DNA from: Gillisella vitis
GTDB lineage: Bacteria > Pseudomonadota > Alphaproteobacteria > Rhizobiales > Rhizobiaceae
DNA length: 64,000 nt
Reading direction: 5' to 3'
Assembly (NCBI RefSeq): GCF_014204625.1
Contig: NZ_JACHLU010000018.1
Location: forward strand, 32,150-96,149
The notes beneath the pieces were generated by a model that was not told where the DNA came from, did no database searches, and worked only from the letters and a program-made list of their open reading frames with translations. Each line of letters opens with the position of its first letter. Within the stretch, counting starts at the first letter, position 1. Below are positions 35,101 to 43,502 of the stretch, one piece after another. A program made the translations under genes and the position numbers.

Positions 35101-36353
35101 AGATTGCTCAGGTTGAAGGCTTTGGAGGTTGCGGCAATGGCAATATCGCCAAATTTCCCTTGGGGTATAGACAGGCTTTGGGCATTTGCCGTTGCGTTCA
35201 GGGCGGCGGCCTCGGCCGCCCCGGTGAGGCTGAGGGCCATGGAGGAAATCTGTGCGGACAGATTGCCCTGTGCCAGCGGCCATTGGAACGGCATTGTGTC
35301 CTGTTTGGCCTTCAGGGAGGCCGACAGCGTATTGCTGCCTTTGGCATCATAGGTGCCGCGGGCGGTGAAGGACAGGCGGTCAGTGTCGATCGTGCCCCGC
35401 TCCACCGTGATGGCCCCATTGCTGGCAAGGCGTGTGGCGATGTCGATGCGGGTAATCCCGGCAAACAGCGGACGCAGATTGGGCGGCAGCAGGGTGTCAA
35501 AGGCACCGGAGCCTGTCACGGTCACAGCCTGTCCGTCGGCATTGGTTGTATGGGTTGTGTCCACTTCCAGCCGTGGCACGCCGTCCAGTGCGGCTTGAAG
35601 CTGTCCTTTCCAGTCATTGAGCGGGCCGCCGCCGATCAGGGTCATGTCCAGTGCCGGGCGATCGGGCAATTGCAGCAGATCAACCAAGACGCCACCCTTC
35701 GGTTCGCGCAGCAAGGCGTTGATGTTCAGCCGGTTGTCATTCGGCGCATAGGCCAGTTTGGCAGAGAGGGTTGAATCGGGCTGATTGGCACGATTGAGGT
35801 TGATGTCGGTATCGATGGTGTTTTGATCGGCAGCAACATTGCCCTGAAGAGCATAGGTCTGTTCGGTGCCCAGCACGGCAGCACCAAGGCGAATGTCAGG
35901 CAGAGAGACGTGATCAACCGTGATGGCCAACGGCAGGGAAAAGCCGCTTTGCGAAGGCGAGCTGTCTTGCGTATCGGCCGTCGCAGGCAGGGGCGTGCGC
36001 GTGAGGGTGATCGAGTCCGCCTTGATCTGCGATGCCTTGAAATGCTTGGACAGCAAGGAAAAAGGCGACCAGTCAATGGCGAGGTTCTCCAGGCTGGCAT
36101 AGGCCCCGTTGGCATCGGAAATGCGGATGTCATCTACGCGCAAATGCCCGCTCAGCACGCCGCTGAGACCATCGATTGCCACGATCCGGTTGGGTTTTGA
36201 CACAAGCGATGCGACCAGATCGCTGACGAGGCGAGTGCCGAACTGGGTTGTGCCCACCACGGTTACGGCAATGGCCAGCAGGCCTGCGATGATGCACAGA
36301 CCATAGACGCAATATCGGCCAAAGCTGGCGAGAAGGTTCCTGAACTGGCTCAT
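32181..36353 (-). CDS. tamB: Translocation and assembly module inner-membrane protein TamB
   Basis: A 1390-aa AsmA-like repetitive protein. It has one N-terminal membrane anchor (about residues 14-35), a very long series of beta-strand repeats that in the family form a hydrophobic groove spanning the periplasm, and the C-terminal TamB domain ending FYEKEY. With TamA it takes part in outer-membrane protein insertion and, as shown in other bacteria, in phospholipid transport to the outer membrane. It starts 51 bases after the tamA stop on the minus strand, forming a tamA-tamB operon. Confidence 0.93.
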   Translation of the reverse strand: MSQFRNLLASFGRYCVYGLCIIAGLLAIAVTVVGTTQFGTRLVSDLVASLVSKPNRIVAIDGLSGVLSGHLRVDDIRISDANGAYASLENLAIDWSPFSLLSKHFKASQIKADSITLTRTPLPATADTQDSSPSQSGFSLPLAITVDHVSLPDIRLGAAVLGTEQTYALQGNVAADQNTIDTDINLNRANQPDSTLSAKLAYAPNDNRLNINALLREPKGGVLVDLLQLPDRPALDMTLIGGGPLNDWKGQLQAALDGVPRLEVDTTHTTNADGQAVTVTGSGAFDTLLPPNLRPLFAGITRIDIATRLASNGAITVERGTIDTDRLSFTARGTYDAKGSNTLSASLKAKQDTMPFQWPLAQGNLSAQISSMALSLTGAAEAAALNATANAQSLSIPQGKFGDIAIAATSKAFNLSNLSGTIDTLLRVKQAQWSDENLARAVQAPLTITAPIAISQQQIAASPVTLESPGIGGTIDAHYARQTQMADASFTLFAAPASLPEPWAGKLKGMVKLSGNTSYSQADGVSVPNISLASSLLDATGKISFAQQQLTSSISGTVHDLAALQPNIIGKAMFDLDANGPLNALRANANVTIANAKMAGRSLTDFSLQTQAELANGAPSASLTAKGKLDGQPLNANLKLISKDGITTLPNLTLTAGTNHLKGALALSKAFLPTGKLDVTFPDLGLLAALAGQTASGDLQGTIDLEDTNGKIRAKIDAKGSAIRSGSFSINAPTIALNSSDLQSLALEGTIKAGRVETGTALLESPALQLSRNGNRTGIDLSGRYDKAPLAGKAAITQNGSRIAIDLQSFAATPRGIAVTLAKPAEILIDNGAATIDTLTIKAGSGTISVNGKAGSTLDLAAEIKALPASLANSFVANIDAGGTIFGTVNASGSTSAPKVAYDLRWDNGTVAPLQAAGLPPVTLMASGTFASNRLSVNSTVTGGGGLDVKGGGTLDLNGSKPLDMQFNASLPLSAVQGLATRQGLVAEGNALADIRVGGTLSAPALSGTITSKGVRLIDIKRNIALEGVTIDIALTGDQARINALSGKVSAGGQVSMSGSVDLKGQGLPADLSIRLDHAVYIDGSLVTSTVDGTLALKGPLASGPTLSGSLTLDKTSITIPSKLPSSISQLNIKHRNAPADVKRQIATLAPQDAPASKDSAIALDLQIAAPTAVYVRGRGIDAELNGKVSIKGTAANPTVSGGFTMRRGRISILTKRLDFTTGQITFGGNLVPIVNFIASTTSGSTTLTSTVSGVATDPDISFSSSPALPQDEVLAQLIFGQSLSRLSPLQIAQLADAVSQLAGGRSTSLFNSLRGAVGVDDLDISTDAQGNAQVGAGKYLNDKTYLEFQQSSEGSKAIINLDVGRGFKLKGEAGASGSSGGGVFYEKEY

Positions 36354-36404
36354 GTCTGCACGTTGCTTTCTGTTGTCCGGGTTTTGGCGTGTCCCGGACA
36401 GGTT

Positions 36405-38330
36405 TTAGAAACTTTGCCCAATGCCAACATAAATGCCGTATTTGTCGCCATCGGGGTAGGGGTTGAGCGGCAAAGCCACATCCAGTCGTATCGGCCCAAA
36501 AGGGGTGGCATAACGAAGGCCCAGACCTGCGCCTGCTTTGATGTTGGAAAAGTCTGGTATCTGGCTGTCGGAAACGGTGCCGACATCCAGAAATGGCACC
36601 AGACCGATGCTGTCGGTGATGCGAACGCGCGCTTCAACGGTTGCCGTGACATAGGAAAGGCCGCCAGTGGCCTTGTCATCGCTGTTTCGCGGTGAAATGC
36701 CCTGATAGGCATAGCCGCGCACGGAGCCGCCGCCGCCACTGAAAAAGCGCCGGTTGGCTGGAATATCAACGAGATCACCATTGCTGAACAGCGTGCCTGC
36801 GGCCAGTTTTCCGGCCAGCACGACATGGTCCTCCAGCCCGAGGCCGTAATAGCCGGAGATGGAGCCTTCGGCATTGGTGAAAATCGTGCCGTTTCTGAAC
36901 TCATAGCTCGGGGCAGCACTCACTGTTGCGCGGTATCCCTCCGTCGGGTTCAGCTTGTCGTCGCGGGTATCGCGGATGTAATCCAGCGGAACGGAGAATG
37001 TCAGGTAATGGTCCCGGCCAAAAGCATCCTCGATTTTGGCATATTGCAAGGATGTGGCTGCTGAAACCGTATCCTTGTCCGTCAGCTCGTAGGAATAGCC
37101 CAGCCTGCCGGTGATGGTATCGGCATCATAGGAATCCGTGCTCAGCGTGGCTGCCTTGATGCTGGCGTCCAGCGTGCCGGAGGGCAGCAAAAATCCGGGT
37201 TTGGCAAAGCTGATCCCGGCAGAGTAATCCAGATCTGACGCGCCTGTGCTGCCGCCAAAGCCGCCGACAGACCCTTCAACCCGCAGGGATTCCGCCTGAC
37301 CAAACAGGTTGCGATGCCCCCAATAGCCCTGAACGCCTGCGCCATCAATGGTGGAATAGGTGGCACCTGCGCCAAAATAACGGAATTTTCCTTCAGAAAC
37401 GCGAATATTGAGCGGTATGGCACCATTGGCGTCGAGTTTTTCGGCTGGATCAACGGTGACGCTGGAAAATACCCCGAGCTTGCGCAGGCGGTCAGCTGCT
37501 TTGCGCAGGTCTTCCGGCTTATAGGGCTGCCCGGCATTCAGCCGGGAGTATTTTTGAACAAACCCTGCATCGACTGCCTTTGTGCCGGAAACGCCAACGG
37601 CACCCAATGGGGCAACGGGACCGGATGTGATGCCAATGGTGACATCAACCGTCCTGCTTTCGTGATCGGCAACGACTTCGCGTCTGGAAATCCGGGCAAG
37701 AGGATGGCTCTGGGCTTTCACATCATCCAGCATCCTGTTGGCGGCCTTGATGATGGCAAGCGAGCCGGCAGGTTTGCCACTGACAAGATCATAGCTGGTG
37801 GGATCGAGATCCTGAACATCATCCGTTAGTTTGGCCTTTCCGAGGGTAAACAGCGGGCCTGCCTCGACAATGACGTGCACGGCCACCGGCTTGTCGCGCC
37901 CAAACGCCGGATTGGGCGGCAGTTTATCCATCGGTGTGCCGTTGATGGTCATGGTGATCACGCCACCATAATAGGAATGCTCATAGAGCGTTGCCAGCAG
38001 GCGGTCCCGATCATCATTGGCCTTGATGACCACGCCGAGATCGCCAGAGACTGGCTTGTCTGCGTCCTGAACCAGCAGAGAGCTGCTCTCCAGTGCCTTC
38101 TTGATGTCATCAGGGGCTTGCGGTGTATCCAGTGTGATGGCGTAGCGAACAGGATCGATCACATCATTTGAGGCATCTTTCTCTCCCCAGAGGGTGACGC
38201 CGAAAATCTTGAATGCAAGGGCATCTGCCGGATACAGGCAGGCTGTTGCCCCCAAGGCGATCACCAACAGATGTGCTGATCTCCGAAACGCAATACGAAC
38301 ATTCGGCAATATCGACTCACCTGTTTTCAA
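36405..38330 (-). CDS. tamA: Outer-membrane Omp85-family protein TamA
   Basis: A 641-aa protein with a signal-peptide-like hydrophobic run (SAHLLVIALGATACLYPADALA, about residues 14-36), POTRA-like domains (to about residue 310), and a C-terminal 16-strand beta-barrel with the Omp85 motifs GGGGSVRGYAYQ and GLGLRYATPFGPIRLDVALPLN. It ends in Phe (GIGQSF), the usual barrel insertion signal. It partners the adjacent tamB. Confidence 0.94.
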   Translation of the reverse strand: MKTGESILPNVRIAFRRSAHLLVIALGATACLYPADALAFKIFGVTLWGEKDASNDVIDPVRYAITLDTPQAPDDIKKALESSSLLVQDADKPVSGDLGVVIKANDDRDRLLATLYEHSYYGGVITMTINGTPMDKLPPNPAFGRDKPVAVHVIVEAGPLFTLGKAKLTDDVQDLDPTSYDLVSGKPAGSLAIIKAANRMLDDVKAQSHPLARISRREVVADHESRTVDVTIGITSGPVAPLGAVGVSGTKAVDAGFVQKYSRLNAGQPYKPEDLRKAADRLRKLGVFSSVTVDPAEKLDANGAIPLNIRVSEGKFRYFGAGATYSTIDGAGVQGYWGHRNLFGQAESLRVEGSVGGFGGSTGASDLDYSAGISFAKPGFLLPSGTLDASIKAATLSTDSYDADTITGRLGYSYELTDKDTVSAATSLQYAKIEDAFGRDHYLTFSVPLDYIRDTRDDKLNPTEGYRATVSAAPSYEFRNGTIFTNAEGSISGYYGLGLEDHVVLAGKLAAGTLFSNGDLVDIPANRRFFSGGGGSVRGYAYQGISPRNSDDKATGGLSYVTATVEARVRITDSIGLVPFLDVGTVSDSQIPDFSNIKAGAGLGLRYATPFGPIRLDVALPLNPYPDGDKYGIYVGIGQSF

Positions 38331-38459
38331 CAGTGTCTGGTTTCCTCAAATCGTGTTGGACACAGTCCAATGCAGCCGACAATCCTGCCAGCCCATATGT
38401 CGTATATTGGCAAGTCAGAGGCCCACACCCCCGTATAATGCGCAGTATATCTGCTAAAT

Positions 38460-38495
38460 TTCCATATGTGTATCATTTTGATACAAAATATGGAA
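38460..38495. repeat. Nested palindrome in the tamA-lipoprotein interval
   Basis: The outer arms TTCCATAT (38460-38467) and ATATGGAA (38488-38495) enclose the inner arms GTATCA and TGATAC with a TTT loop. It is A/T-rich. It could be part of a transcription stop for the lipoprotein gene or an operator upstream of tamA. Confidence 0.5.
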
Positions 38496-38500
38496 AATCT

Positions 38501-38527
38501 CAGACCCGGAAGCATGTTCCGGGCCTG
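38501..38527 (-). terminator. Hairpin downstream of the glycine-zipper lipoprotein gene
   Basis: The arms CCCGGAA and TTCCGGG (extended by CAG/CTG) surround a 5-base loop, 16 bases past the lipoprotein stop on the minus strand. The T-run is weak, so efficiency is uncertain. Confidence 0.6.
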
Positions 38528-38542
38528 AGCGAGGTTTTATGA

Positions 38543-38806
38543 TCAGTAATTGCTTGGGCAGGCGTCCACATAGCGGCGGCCGTAGCGGTCGCGGTAGTAG
38601 CATTGGCCAGGCTGTTCGCTGACTTTGCCGATAACGGCACCAGCAACGCCGCCAATGGCTGCGCCAACCGCTGCACCGCGCACATTGCCCGTGGCGAGGC
38701 CACCAATAATGGCACCCGAGGCTGCCCCGATGCCGGCACCCTTTTCTGTTTGCGTGCAGCCGGCAACCGTCAGGCCCGCCAGTATGAGTATAATTGCTTT
38801 CTTCAT
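38543..38806 (-). CDS. Small glycine-zipper outer-membrane lipoprotein
   Basis: An 87-aa lipoprotein: signal MKKAIILILAGLTVAGC with the lipobox VAGC (Cys at about residue 17), then two glycine-zipper segments (GAGIGAASGAIIGGLATG and GAAVGAAIGGVAGAVIG) and a C-terminal Cys-Tyr-rich tail (QCYYRDRYGRRYVDACPSN). Such proteins of the SlyB/OmlA-like type sit in the outer membrane and help envelope integrity. The ATG at 38806 is favoured by the lipoprotein signal and the GGAGA 5' of it. It is co-oriented with, and upstream of, tamA-tamB. Confidence 0.88.
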   Translation of the reverse strand: MKKAIILILAGLTVAGCTQTEKGAGIGAASGAIIGGLATGNVRGAAVGAAIGGVAGAVIGKVSEQPGQCYYRDRYGRRYVDACPSNY

Positions 38807-39457
38807 GATCATCTCCACATTTGATCGATCCGGTATACCGGAATTGCCCGCCCCTGCATGACAGCATTTTATTGTACTCTACCCTAAATCTGGTCCGATT
38901 TAAGGTAAAGTCATGGTGCTATTACAAAATCCTAAAGATTGCTACAATGGCAATCTTTGTGGATGCATCATGTCTTCAACCGGCTTTTTTATAATAGTGC
39001 GGCCTGAACGCATGGCAGTTCGGCCGATTGTTTGAAGCCACGATCACCGCAAGATATGGCGCAATTGTCGAAAGTCTACGGCAGCCCGCAGGGATTTTTC
39101 ATCGACTTTTGATTTTATATCAGAAAAAACATTATTTAATGTGCGAAATAGTAGCACTATTTTTAAGATCAGAGTGTCATGGTGCCGATAATGTCGTTTG
39201 GAAATTGACTCAGATCAAGTCTGAAGGGTGAGCTATTGATTACCTGTTGGATTGCGGGGGCAATGTTTACGGCTGATTTCGGGCAGGGGTACCGCTGCAT
39301 GAAAAGGCCAATTCTATTTTGGGATGCGTTTCATTCTCGTATTCTCAGGAGTTGAACTGCGGCGCGATTTGTCGCAGTTTAGAATCACTATACAAAAGGG
39401 GTTGACCGCTGCCCCGAAGGCTCTCAAAAGAGAGATGGAAAGATTGGAGCGAGCGCA
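38807..39457. other. Long intergenic region upstream of hemA
   Basis: A 650-base interval without a credible gene. It contains an imperfect palindrome at 38881-38906 (ACCCTAAATC / GATTTAAGGT), a 9-bp hairpin at 38934-38958 (AAAGATTGC / GCAATCTTT), A/T-rich DNA at 39120-39170, the FNR/FixK-like box at 39205, and the hemA ribosome site GGAG near 39445. The length and the box suggest complex control of hemA. Confidence 0.6.
39205..39218 (+). promoter_or_regulatory. hemA: FNR/FixK-type binding site upstream of hemA
   Basis: TTGAC-TCAG-ATCAA matches the consensus TTGAY-N4-RTCAA for FNR/FixK/FnrN regulators, with 9 of 10 positions of the strict FNR palindrome. It is 240 bases before hemA. Oxygen-responsive control of hemA by FNR-type proteins is known in other alphaproteobacteria. 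Confidence 0.6.
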
Positions 39458-40672
39458 ATGGATTTCGAAGCGTTTTTCAAGAGCGAACTGAACGCTGTGC
39501 ATGAAGAGGGTCGATACCGCGTTTTCGCCGATCTTGAGCGTCAGCGAGGCAATTTCCCCCGGGCAACCCGGTATACGGAAAATGGTGCCCATGACGTCAC
39601 CGTCTGGTGTTCCAACGATTATTTGGGCATGGGCCAGAACCAGCTCGTTGTTGATGCCATGAAAGACGCCATTGATCACTGTGGCGCGGGTGCTGGGGGC
39701 ACCCGGAATATCTCAGGCACCAATCATTACCACGTTCTGCTGGAAAAAGAGCTTGCTGACTTGCATGGCAAGGAATCGGCGCTGATTTTCACCTCAGGCT
39801 ATATTTCCAACTGGGCAACTCTTGGTACACTTGGTCAGAAAATTCCGGGCCTGATCATCTTTTCCGATGCATTGAACCATGCATCGATGATCGAAGGCAT
39901 TCGCTATGCCAAATGCGAGCGGGTGATCTGGAAGCACAATGACCTTGCGGATCTTGAGGCCAAGCTGAAAGCAGCCGACCCTAAAGCTCCGAAAATGATC
40001 GCCTTTGAATCCGTCTACTCGATGGATGGTGATATTGCGCCGATCAAGGAAATCTGTGATCTGGCCGACGCCTATGGGGCCATGACCTATCTGGATGAAG
40101 TTCACGCTGTTGGCATGTATGGGCCGCGTGGCGGTGGCGTCGCCGAGCGTGAAGGCATTATGGATCGCCTGACAATCATCGAGGGCACGCTTGGCAAGGC
40201 CTTTGGCGTGATGGGTGGCTATATCGCGGCGTCCAGCGCTCTTTGCGATTTTATCCGCTCCTTTGCGTCCGGGTTTATTTTTACGACGGCTTTGCCACCG
40301 GCTCTGGCCGCCGGGGCGGTTGCCTCCATTCGCCACTTGAAATCCAACCAGATTGAGCGCTTTGCCCATCAGGAGCGGGTTCGTCGTTTGCGCTCCATGC
40401 TGGATGCCCGCGGCATTCCACATTTGCCCAACCCCAGCCATATCGTGCCGGTGATTGTGGGTGATGCGGCCAAGTGCAAGTGGATTTCGGATATTCTGCT
40501 GGACAATTTCAATATTTACGTTCAGCCGATCAATTACCCGACAGTGCCAAAGAAGACCGAGCGTTTGCGCATAACGCCAACGCCTTTGCATTCGGATGCG
40601 GATCTTGAGCATCTGGTGGGGGCTTTGCATCAATTGTGGTCACGCTGTGCGCTGGCGCGGGCCGTGGCCTGA
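39458..40672 (+). CDS. hemA: 5-aminolevulinate synthase
   Basis: A 404-aa PLP enzyme that condenses glycine and succinyl-CoA to 5-aminolevulinate, the first step of heme synthesis in alphaproteobacteria. It shows WCSNDYLGMGQ, the glycine-rich GAGAGGTRNISGTNHYHV, the YLDEVHAVGMYG Asp/His region, the PLP Lys247 in EGTLGKAFGVMGGYI, and a normal C-terminus. GGAG precedes the ATG by 9 bases. It is a single gene, with a probable FNR-type site upstream. Confidence 0.97.
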   Translation: MDFEAFFKSELNAVHEEGRYRVFADLERQRGNFPRATRYTENGAHDVTVWCSNDYLGMGQNQLVVDAMKDAIDHCGAGAGGTRNISGTNHYHVLLEKELADLHGKESALIFTSGYISNWATLGTLGQKIPGLIIFSDALNHASMIEGIRYAKCERVIWKHNDLADLEAKLKAADPKAPKMIAFESVYSMDGDIAPIKEICDLADAYGAMTYLDEVHAVGMYGPRGGGVAEREGIMDRLTIIEGTLGKAFGVMGGYIAASSALCDFIRSFASGFIFTTALPPALAAGAVASIRHLKSNQIERFAHQERVRRLRSMLDARGIPHLPNPSHIVPVIVGDAAKCKWISDILLDNFNIYVQPINYPTVPKKTERLRITPTPLHSDADLEHLVGALHQLWSRCALARAVA

Positions 40673-40763
40673 TCCGCTGATCTGGCGGGTTGGTTTAACA
40701 GATTGATTTGATGATGCGGATCATGGAAACATGGTCCGCATTTGTGTTTGAGGAGGCTTTGTC

Positions 40764-41885
40764 ATGTCGATTGCGGATCGTGTTAACACCATGCTGGACG
40801 CAGTGATTGCGCGTGAGCAGATTGTGGGGGCTGTGGTCCTTGTCTATCAGGACGGCAGGCCCGTGCTGCGCCGCGCTGCCGGATATGCTGATCGTGAGGC
40901 CGGTATTGCCATGCGGCTTGATCACGTTTTTCGCTATGCTTCTGTGACCAAACCATTTGTCGCGGCAACCGCTCTGGCGATGGTCGATGCGGGGCTGTTG
41001 TCTCTCAATGATTTTGTTTCCACCCATCTGCCGTGGTTTCGTCCCAAAACTCCGGATGGGCAGGTGGCTCTGATCAGCATTCGGCATCTGCTGACTCATA
41101 CTGCCGGTTTGACGTATGACCCTGCCTTGCAGGCTTTGCCATCGGACAGGGCGATCAATCTGGGTCTGGACAATACCAATCTGACGCTGGAAGAGAACTT
41201 CAGTCGCTATAATGAGGTAGCACTTGCTTTTACGCCGGGAGCGCGCTGGCAGTATTCCTGTGCTACCGATGTGCTGGGTGCGGTGCTTGCCAAAGTGCAT
41301 GGTGGCACGCTGGAAGAGGCGGTTGTACACTATATTGCCGAACCTTTGCGGCTTAAGGACACACGCTTTCATGTTGCAGATGAGGCACGTCTGACTGTTG
41401 CCTATCGTGATGGTACCCCGCGACCCGAGCCAATGTCGGATCCCTGGGTGGCTGATGATGGCGCAGGTTGGCGAGCTACATTTTCCCCATCGCGCATCTT
41501 CAATCCCAAAGCGTTTCAGTCCGGTGGGGCAGGCATGGTTGGAACTGCCGAAGATGTCTTGACGTTGCTGGAGGTTTTGCGCGTCGGTGGCGGCTCAATT
41601 CTGTCACCAGAACTGGCGCAGGCAGTGCTGGTCAACCAGATTGGTGATACACTGATGGAGGTTCCCGGATCGCGCTTTGGCTTTTTTGGTGCCGTTATCA
41701 CGGATTCAACCGCAGCAGCAACGGCTTTGCCGGTTGGTGCGGTGCAATGGGGTGGCGTCTACGGCAACACCTGGTTTATCGATCCACAGGCCAGATTAAC
41801 CGTTGTCAGTCTGACCAATACGGCGCTGGAAGGCTGCATGGGTGCTTACCCTGAGCTGTTGCGTGCTGCCGTTTATGATCGCTAA
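40764..41885 (+). CDS. Serine hydrolase of the beta-lactamase/esterase family
   Basis: A 373-aa cytosolic protein (no signal peptide) with the class-C-like nucleophile motif Ser60-x-x-Lys63 in YASVTKPFVAA, the HLLTHTAGL segment, and a second Tyr-Ser motif in WQYSCATDVLGAVLAK, which is typical of EstB-like esterases rather than of true cephalosporinases (Tyr-x-Asn). Probably an esterase or peptidase; the substrate is unknown. GAGGAG precedes the ATG. The TAA stop lies at the tip of the strong palindrome that follows. Confidence 0.87.
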   Translation: MSIADRVNTMLDAVIAREQIVGAVVLVYQDGRPVLRRAAGYADREAGIAMRLDHVFRYASVTKPFVAATALAMVDAGLLSLNDFVSTHLPWFRPKTPDGQVALISIRHLLTHTAGLTYDPALQALPSDRAINLGLDNTNLTLEENFSRYNEVALAFTPGARWQYSCATDVLGAVLAKVHGGTLEEAVVHYIAEPLRLKDTRFHVADEARLTVAYRDGTPRPEPMSDPWVADDGAGWRATFSPSRIFNPKAFQSGGAGMVGTAEDVLTLLEVLRVGGGSILSPELAQAVLVNQIGDTLMEVPGSRFGFFGAVITDSTAAATALPVGAVQWGGVYGNTWFIDPQARLTVVSLTNTALEGCMGAYPELLRAAVYDR

Positions 41886-41926
41886 AGCCTGTCGCAGTGA
41901 ATAGGATTCACTGCGACAGGCTTTAG
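41882..41926. terminator. Perfect 20-bp palindrome used as terminator; module 1 of family C repeat
   Basis: 41882-41901 pairs perfectly with 41907-41926 around a 5-base loop, followed by a T-rich run (CTCTTTCTTTTT). Bases 41883-41885 are the stop codon of the serine hydrolase, so the gene ends inside the stem. Confidence 0.85.
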
Positions 41927-41990
41927 CTCTTTCTTTTTCGCATGGACGTTATCGTTTTATTGAGGACAATAAAACGCGACATGCTGTAGG
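41927..41990. repeat. Family C repeat, module 2 (copy 1)
   Basis: It holds the hairpin CGTTTTATTG-AGGA-CAATAAAACG inside outer arms GCATG / CATGC. It is almost identical to 60840-60899 over about 55 bases. It lies between the serine hydrolase and the convergent dxr. Confidence 0.8.
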
Positions 41991-42001
41991 GTTTGTCAGG
42001 T

Positions 42002-43195
42002 TCAGGCGGCGCGTGTTTTGTTTTTAATCAGGGTTTTCGCATGGGAACGGGCTTGCGCGTCGGCCGCAAACACATCGGCAATGGATGTGGCGGGGGCAAG
42101 ACCTGAGAGGTGATCCATCACTTCTTCGACAATGTCCGCCATGGTCAAAAAGCCAATTTTTTCCGCAACGAAGGCTTCGAACGCCGCCTCATCGGCGGCG
42201 TTCAGCACGGCCCCTTGCAGGCCGCCGCGTTGCAGTGCCGTGCGGGCCAGCCGGATGGCCGGAAAGCGGCTTTCATCTGGCGCTTCAAAATCCAGTCGTG
42301 CCAGCTTTGTAAAATCCAGTCGTTCCACATCCAGCGGTGCGCGCCGGGGATGGGTCAGGGCGTAGCCAATGGCGGTGCGCATATCCGGCACGCCAAGCTG
42401 GGCAATAACGGAGCCATCCGTATAGCCAACCATGGAGTGAATGATGGATTGCGGATGGACAATCACCTCGATCTGATCGGGGCGGACATTGAAAAGATAT
42501 TTCGCCTCGATCATTTCCAGCGCCTTGTTAAACATCGAGGCGCTGCCAATCGACACTTTCAGCCCCATGGACCAATTCGGATGAGCGCGTGCCGTCTGCA
42601 CGCTGACATCAGCCATCTGGGCGCGGCTAAACGTGCGGAACGGCCCGCCTGATGCCGTCAGAACAATGCGTTCAAGGGTGTCGCGGTGGTTTTCATCAAG
42701 GCATTGGAAAATGGCGGAGTGTTCGCTATCGACGGGAATCAGCCTGCCGCCACCTTGCCGGACGGTATCCAGAAACAGATCTCCGGCAGAGACGAGGCAT
42801 TCCTTGTTGGCGAGGGCAATATCGGCTCCACGCGCGGCAGCCGTCAGCGTTGGCTGTAATCCGGCTGTGCCAGCAATGGCGGCCATGACCCAGTCCGCCT
42901 CAAGGCTTGCGGCCTCCTGAAGGCCGCTTGCACCTGCGGCCACATCAATTCCCTGCCCCGAAAGCGCATTTTTCAGTGTGCTGTACTGGCTTTCATCAGC
43001 GGTTACGGCCAGCCTTGCACCGCAGGCGATGGCCTGACTTGCCAGAAGCTCGATATTGCCATTGCCGGTCAGGGCCATGATGTCAAAACAATCACGTCCA
43101 CCCAGCTGTGTGATCACATCCAGCGTGTTGGTTCCAATGGAACCTGTCGATCCCAGAATGGTCAGTCGGCGAGGTTGAGCAGTGGCGGTGTTCAT
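42002..43195 (-). CDS. dxr: 1-deoxy-D-xylulose-5-phosphate reductoisomerase
   Basis: A 397-aa NADPH enzyme of the MEP isoprenoid pathway. It shows the NADPH-binding LTILGSTGSIGTNTLDVI, the substrate/metal region ALANKECLVSAGDLF, PVDSEHSAIFQCL, and SGGPFRTFSRAQM with HPNWSMGLKVSIGSASM; the C-terminal domain is complete. I prefer the ATG at 43195 (GGA 7 bases upstream) over the ATG at 43201. It is on the minus strand, convergent with the serine hydrolase. Confidence 0.94.
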   Translation of the reverse strand: MNTATAQPRRLTILGSTGSIGTNTLDVITQLGGRDCFDIMALTGNGNIELLASQAIACGARLAVTADESQYSTLKNALSGQGIDVAAGASGLQEAASLEADWVMAAIAGTAGLQPTLTAAARGADIALANKECLVSAGDLFLDTVRQGGGRLIPVDSEHSAIFQCLDENHRDTLERIVLTASGGPFRTFSRAQMADVSVQTARAHPNWSMGLKVSIGSASMFNKALEMIEAKYLFNVRPDQIEVIVHPQSIIHSMVGYTDGSVIAQLGVPDMRTAIGYALTHPRRAPLDVERLDFTKLARLDFEAPDESRFPAIRLARTALQRGGLQGAVLNAADEAAFEAFVAEKIGFLTMADIVEEVMDHLSGLAPATSIADVFAADAQARSHAKTLIKNKTRAA

Positions 43196-43502
43196 GAACA
43201 TATCCGGGGAGTGGCTGTCTGGTCACAGGTGCACGAATGCATTCATATCAATCGTTCTGCTGTGCGCCAGTTTTGTTTCTGCATCCCTATGTCAGACGGC
43301 GCTTTCGCGTTTGTCTGGATCGGTGCATTTTCTTCTGTTAACGCGGGGCCTCATTCGAAACCGTACGACGGTTTTCGAAACCTGTTGAGCGTTTACAGCG
43401 GAACACTCCGTGCAGCAAGCGTGCTCGACCACCTGCCGTTCTCAATGGCTGGATAAAATGCAAGCATGGCGCAAAAGACTGCCTTTGCGCGGGCCAGCGA
43501 CC

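Noticed and set aside
40764..41885. Antibiotic-resistance beta-lactamase
   Set aside because: There is no signal peptide and the second motif (Tyr-Ser-Cys) fits esterase-like members; resistance should not be inferred.
43175..43456. 93-codon plus-strand frame at the dxr 5' end
   Set aside because: It overlaps the start of dxr on the other strand, has no ribosome site and no recognisable protein features.
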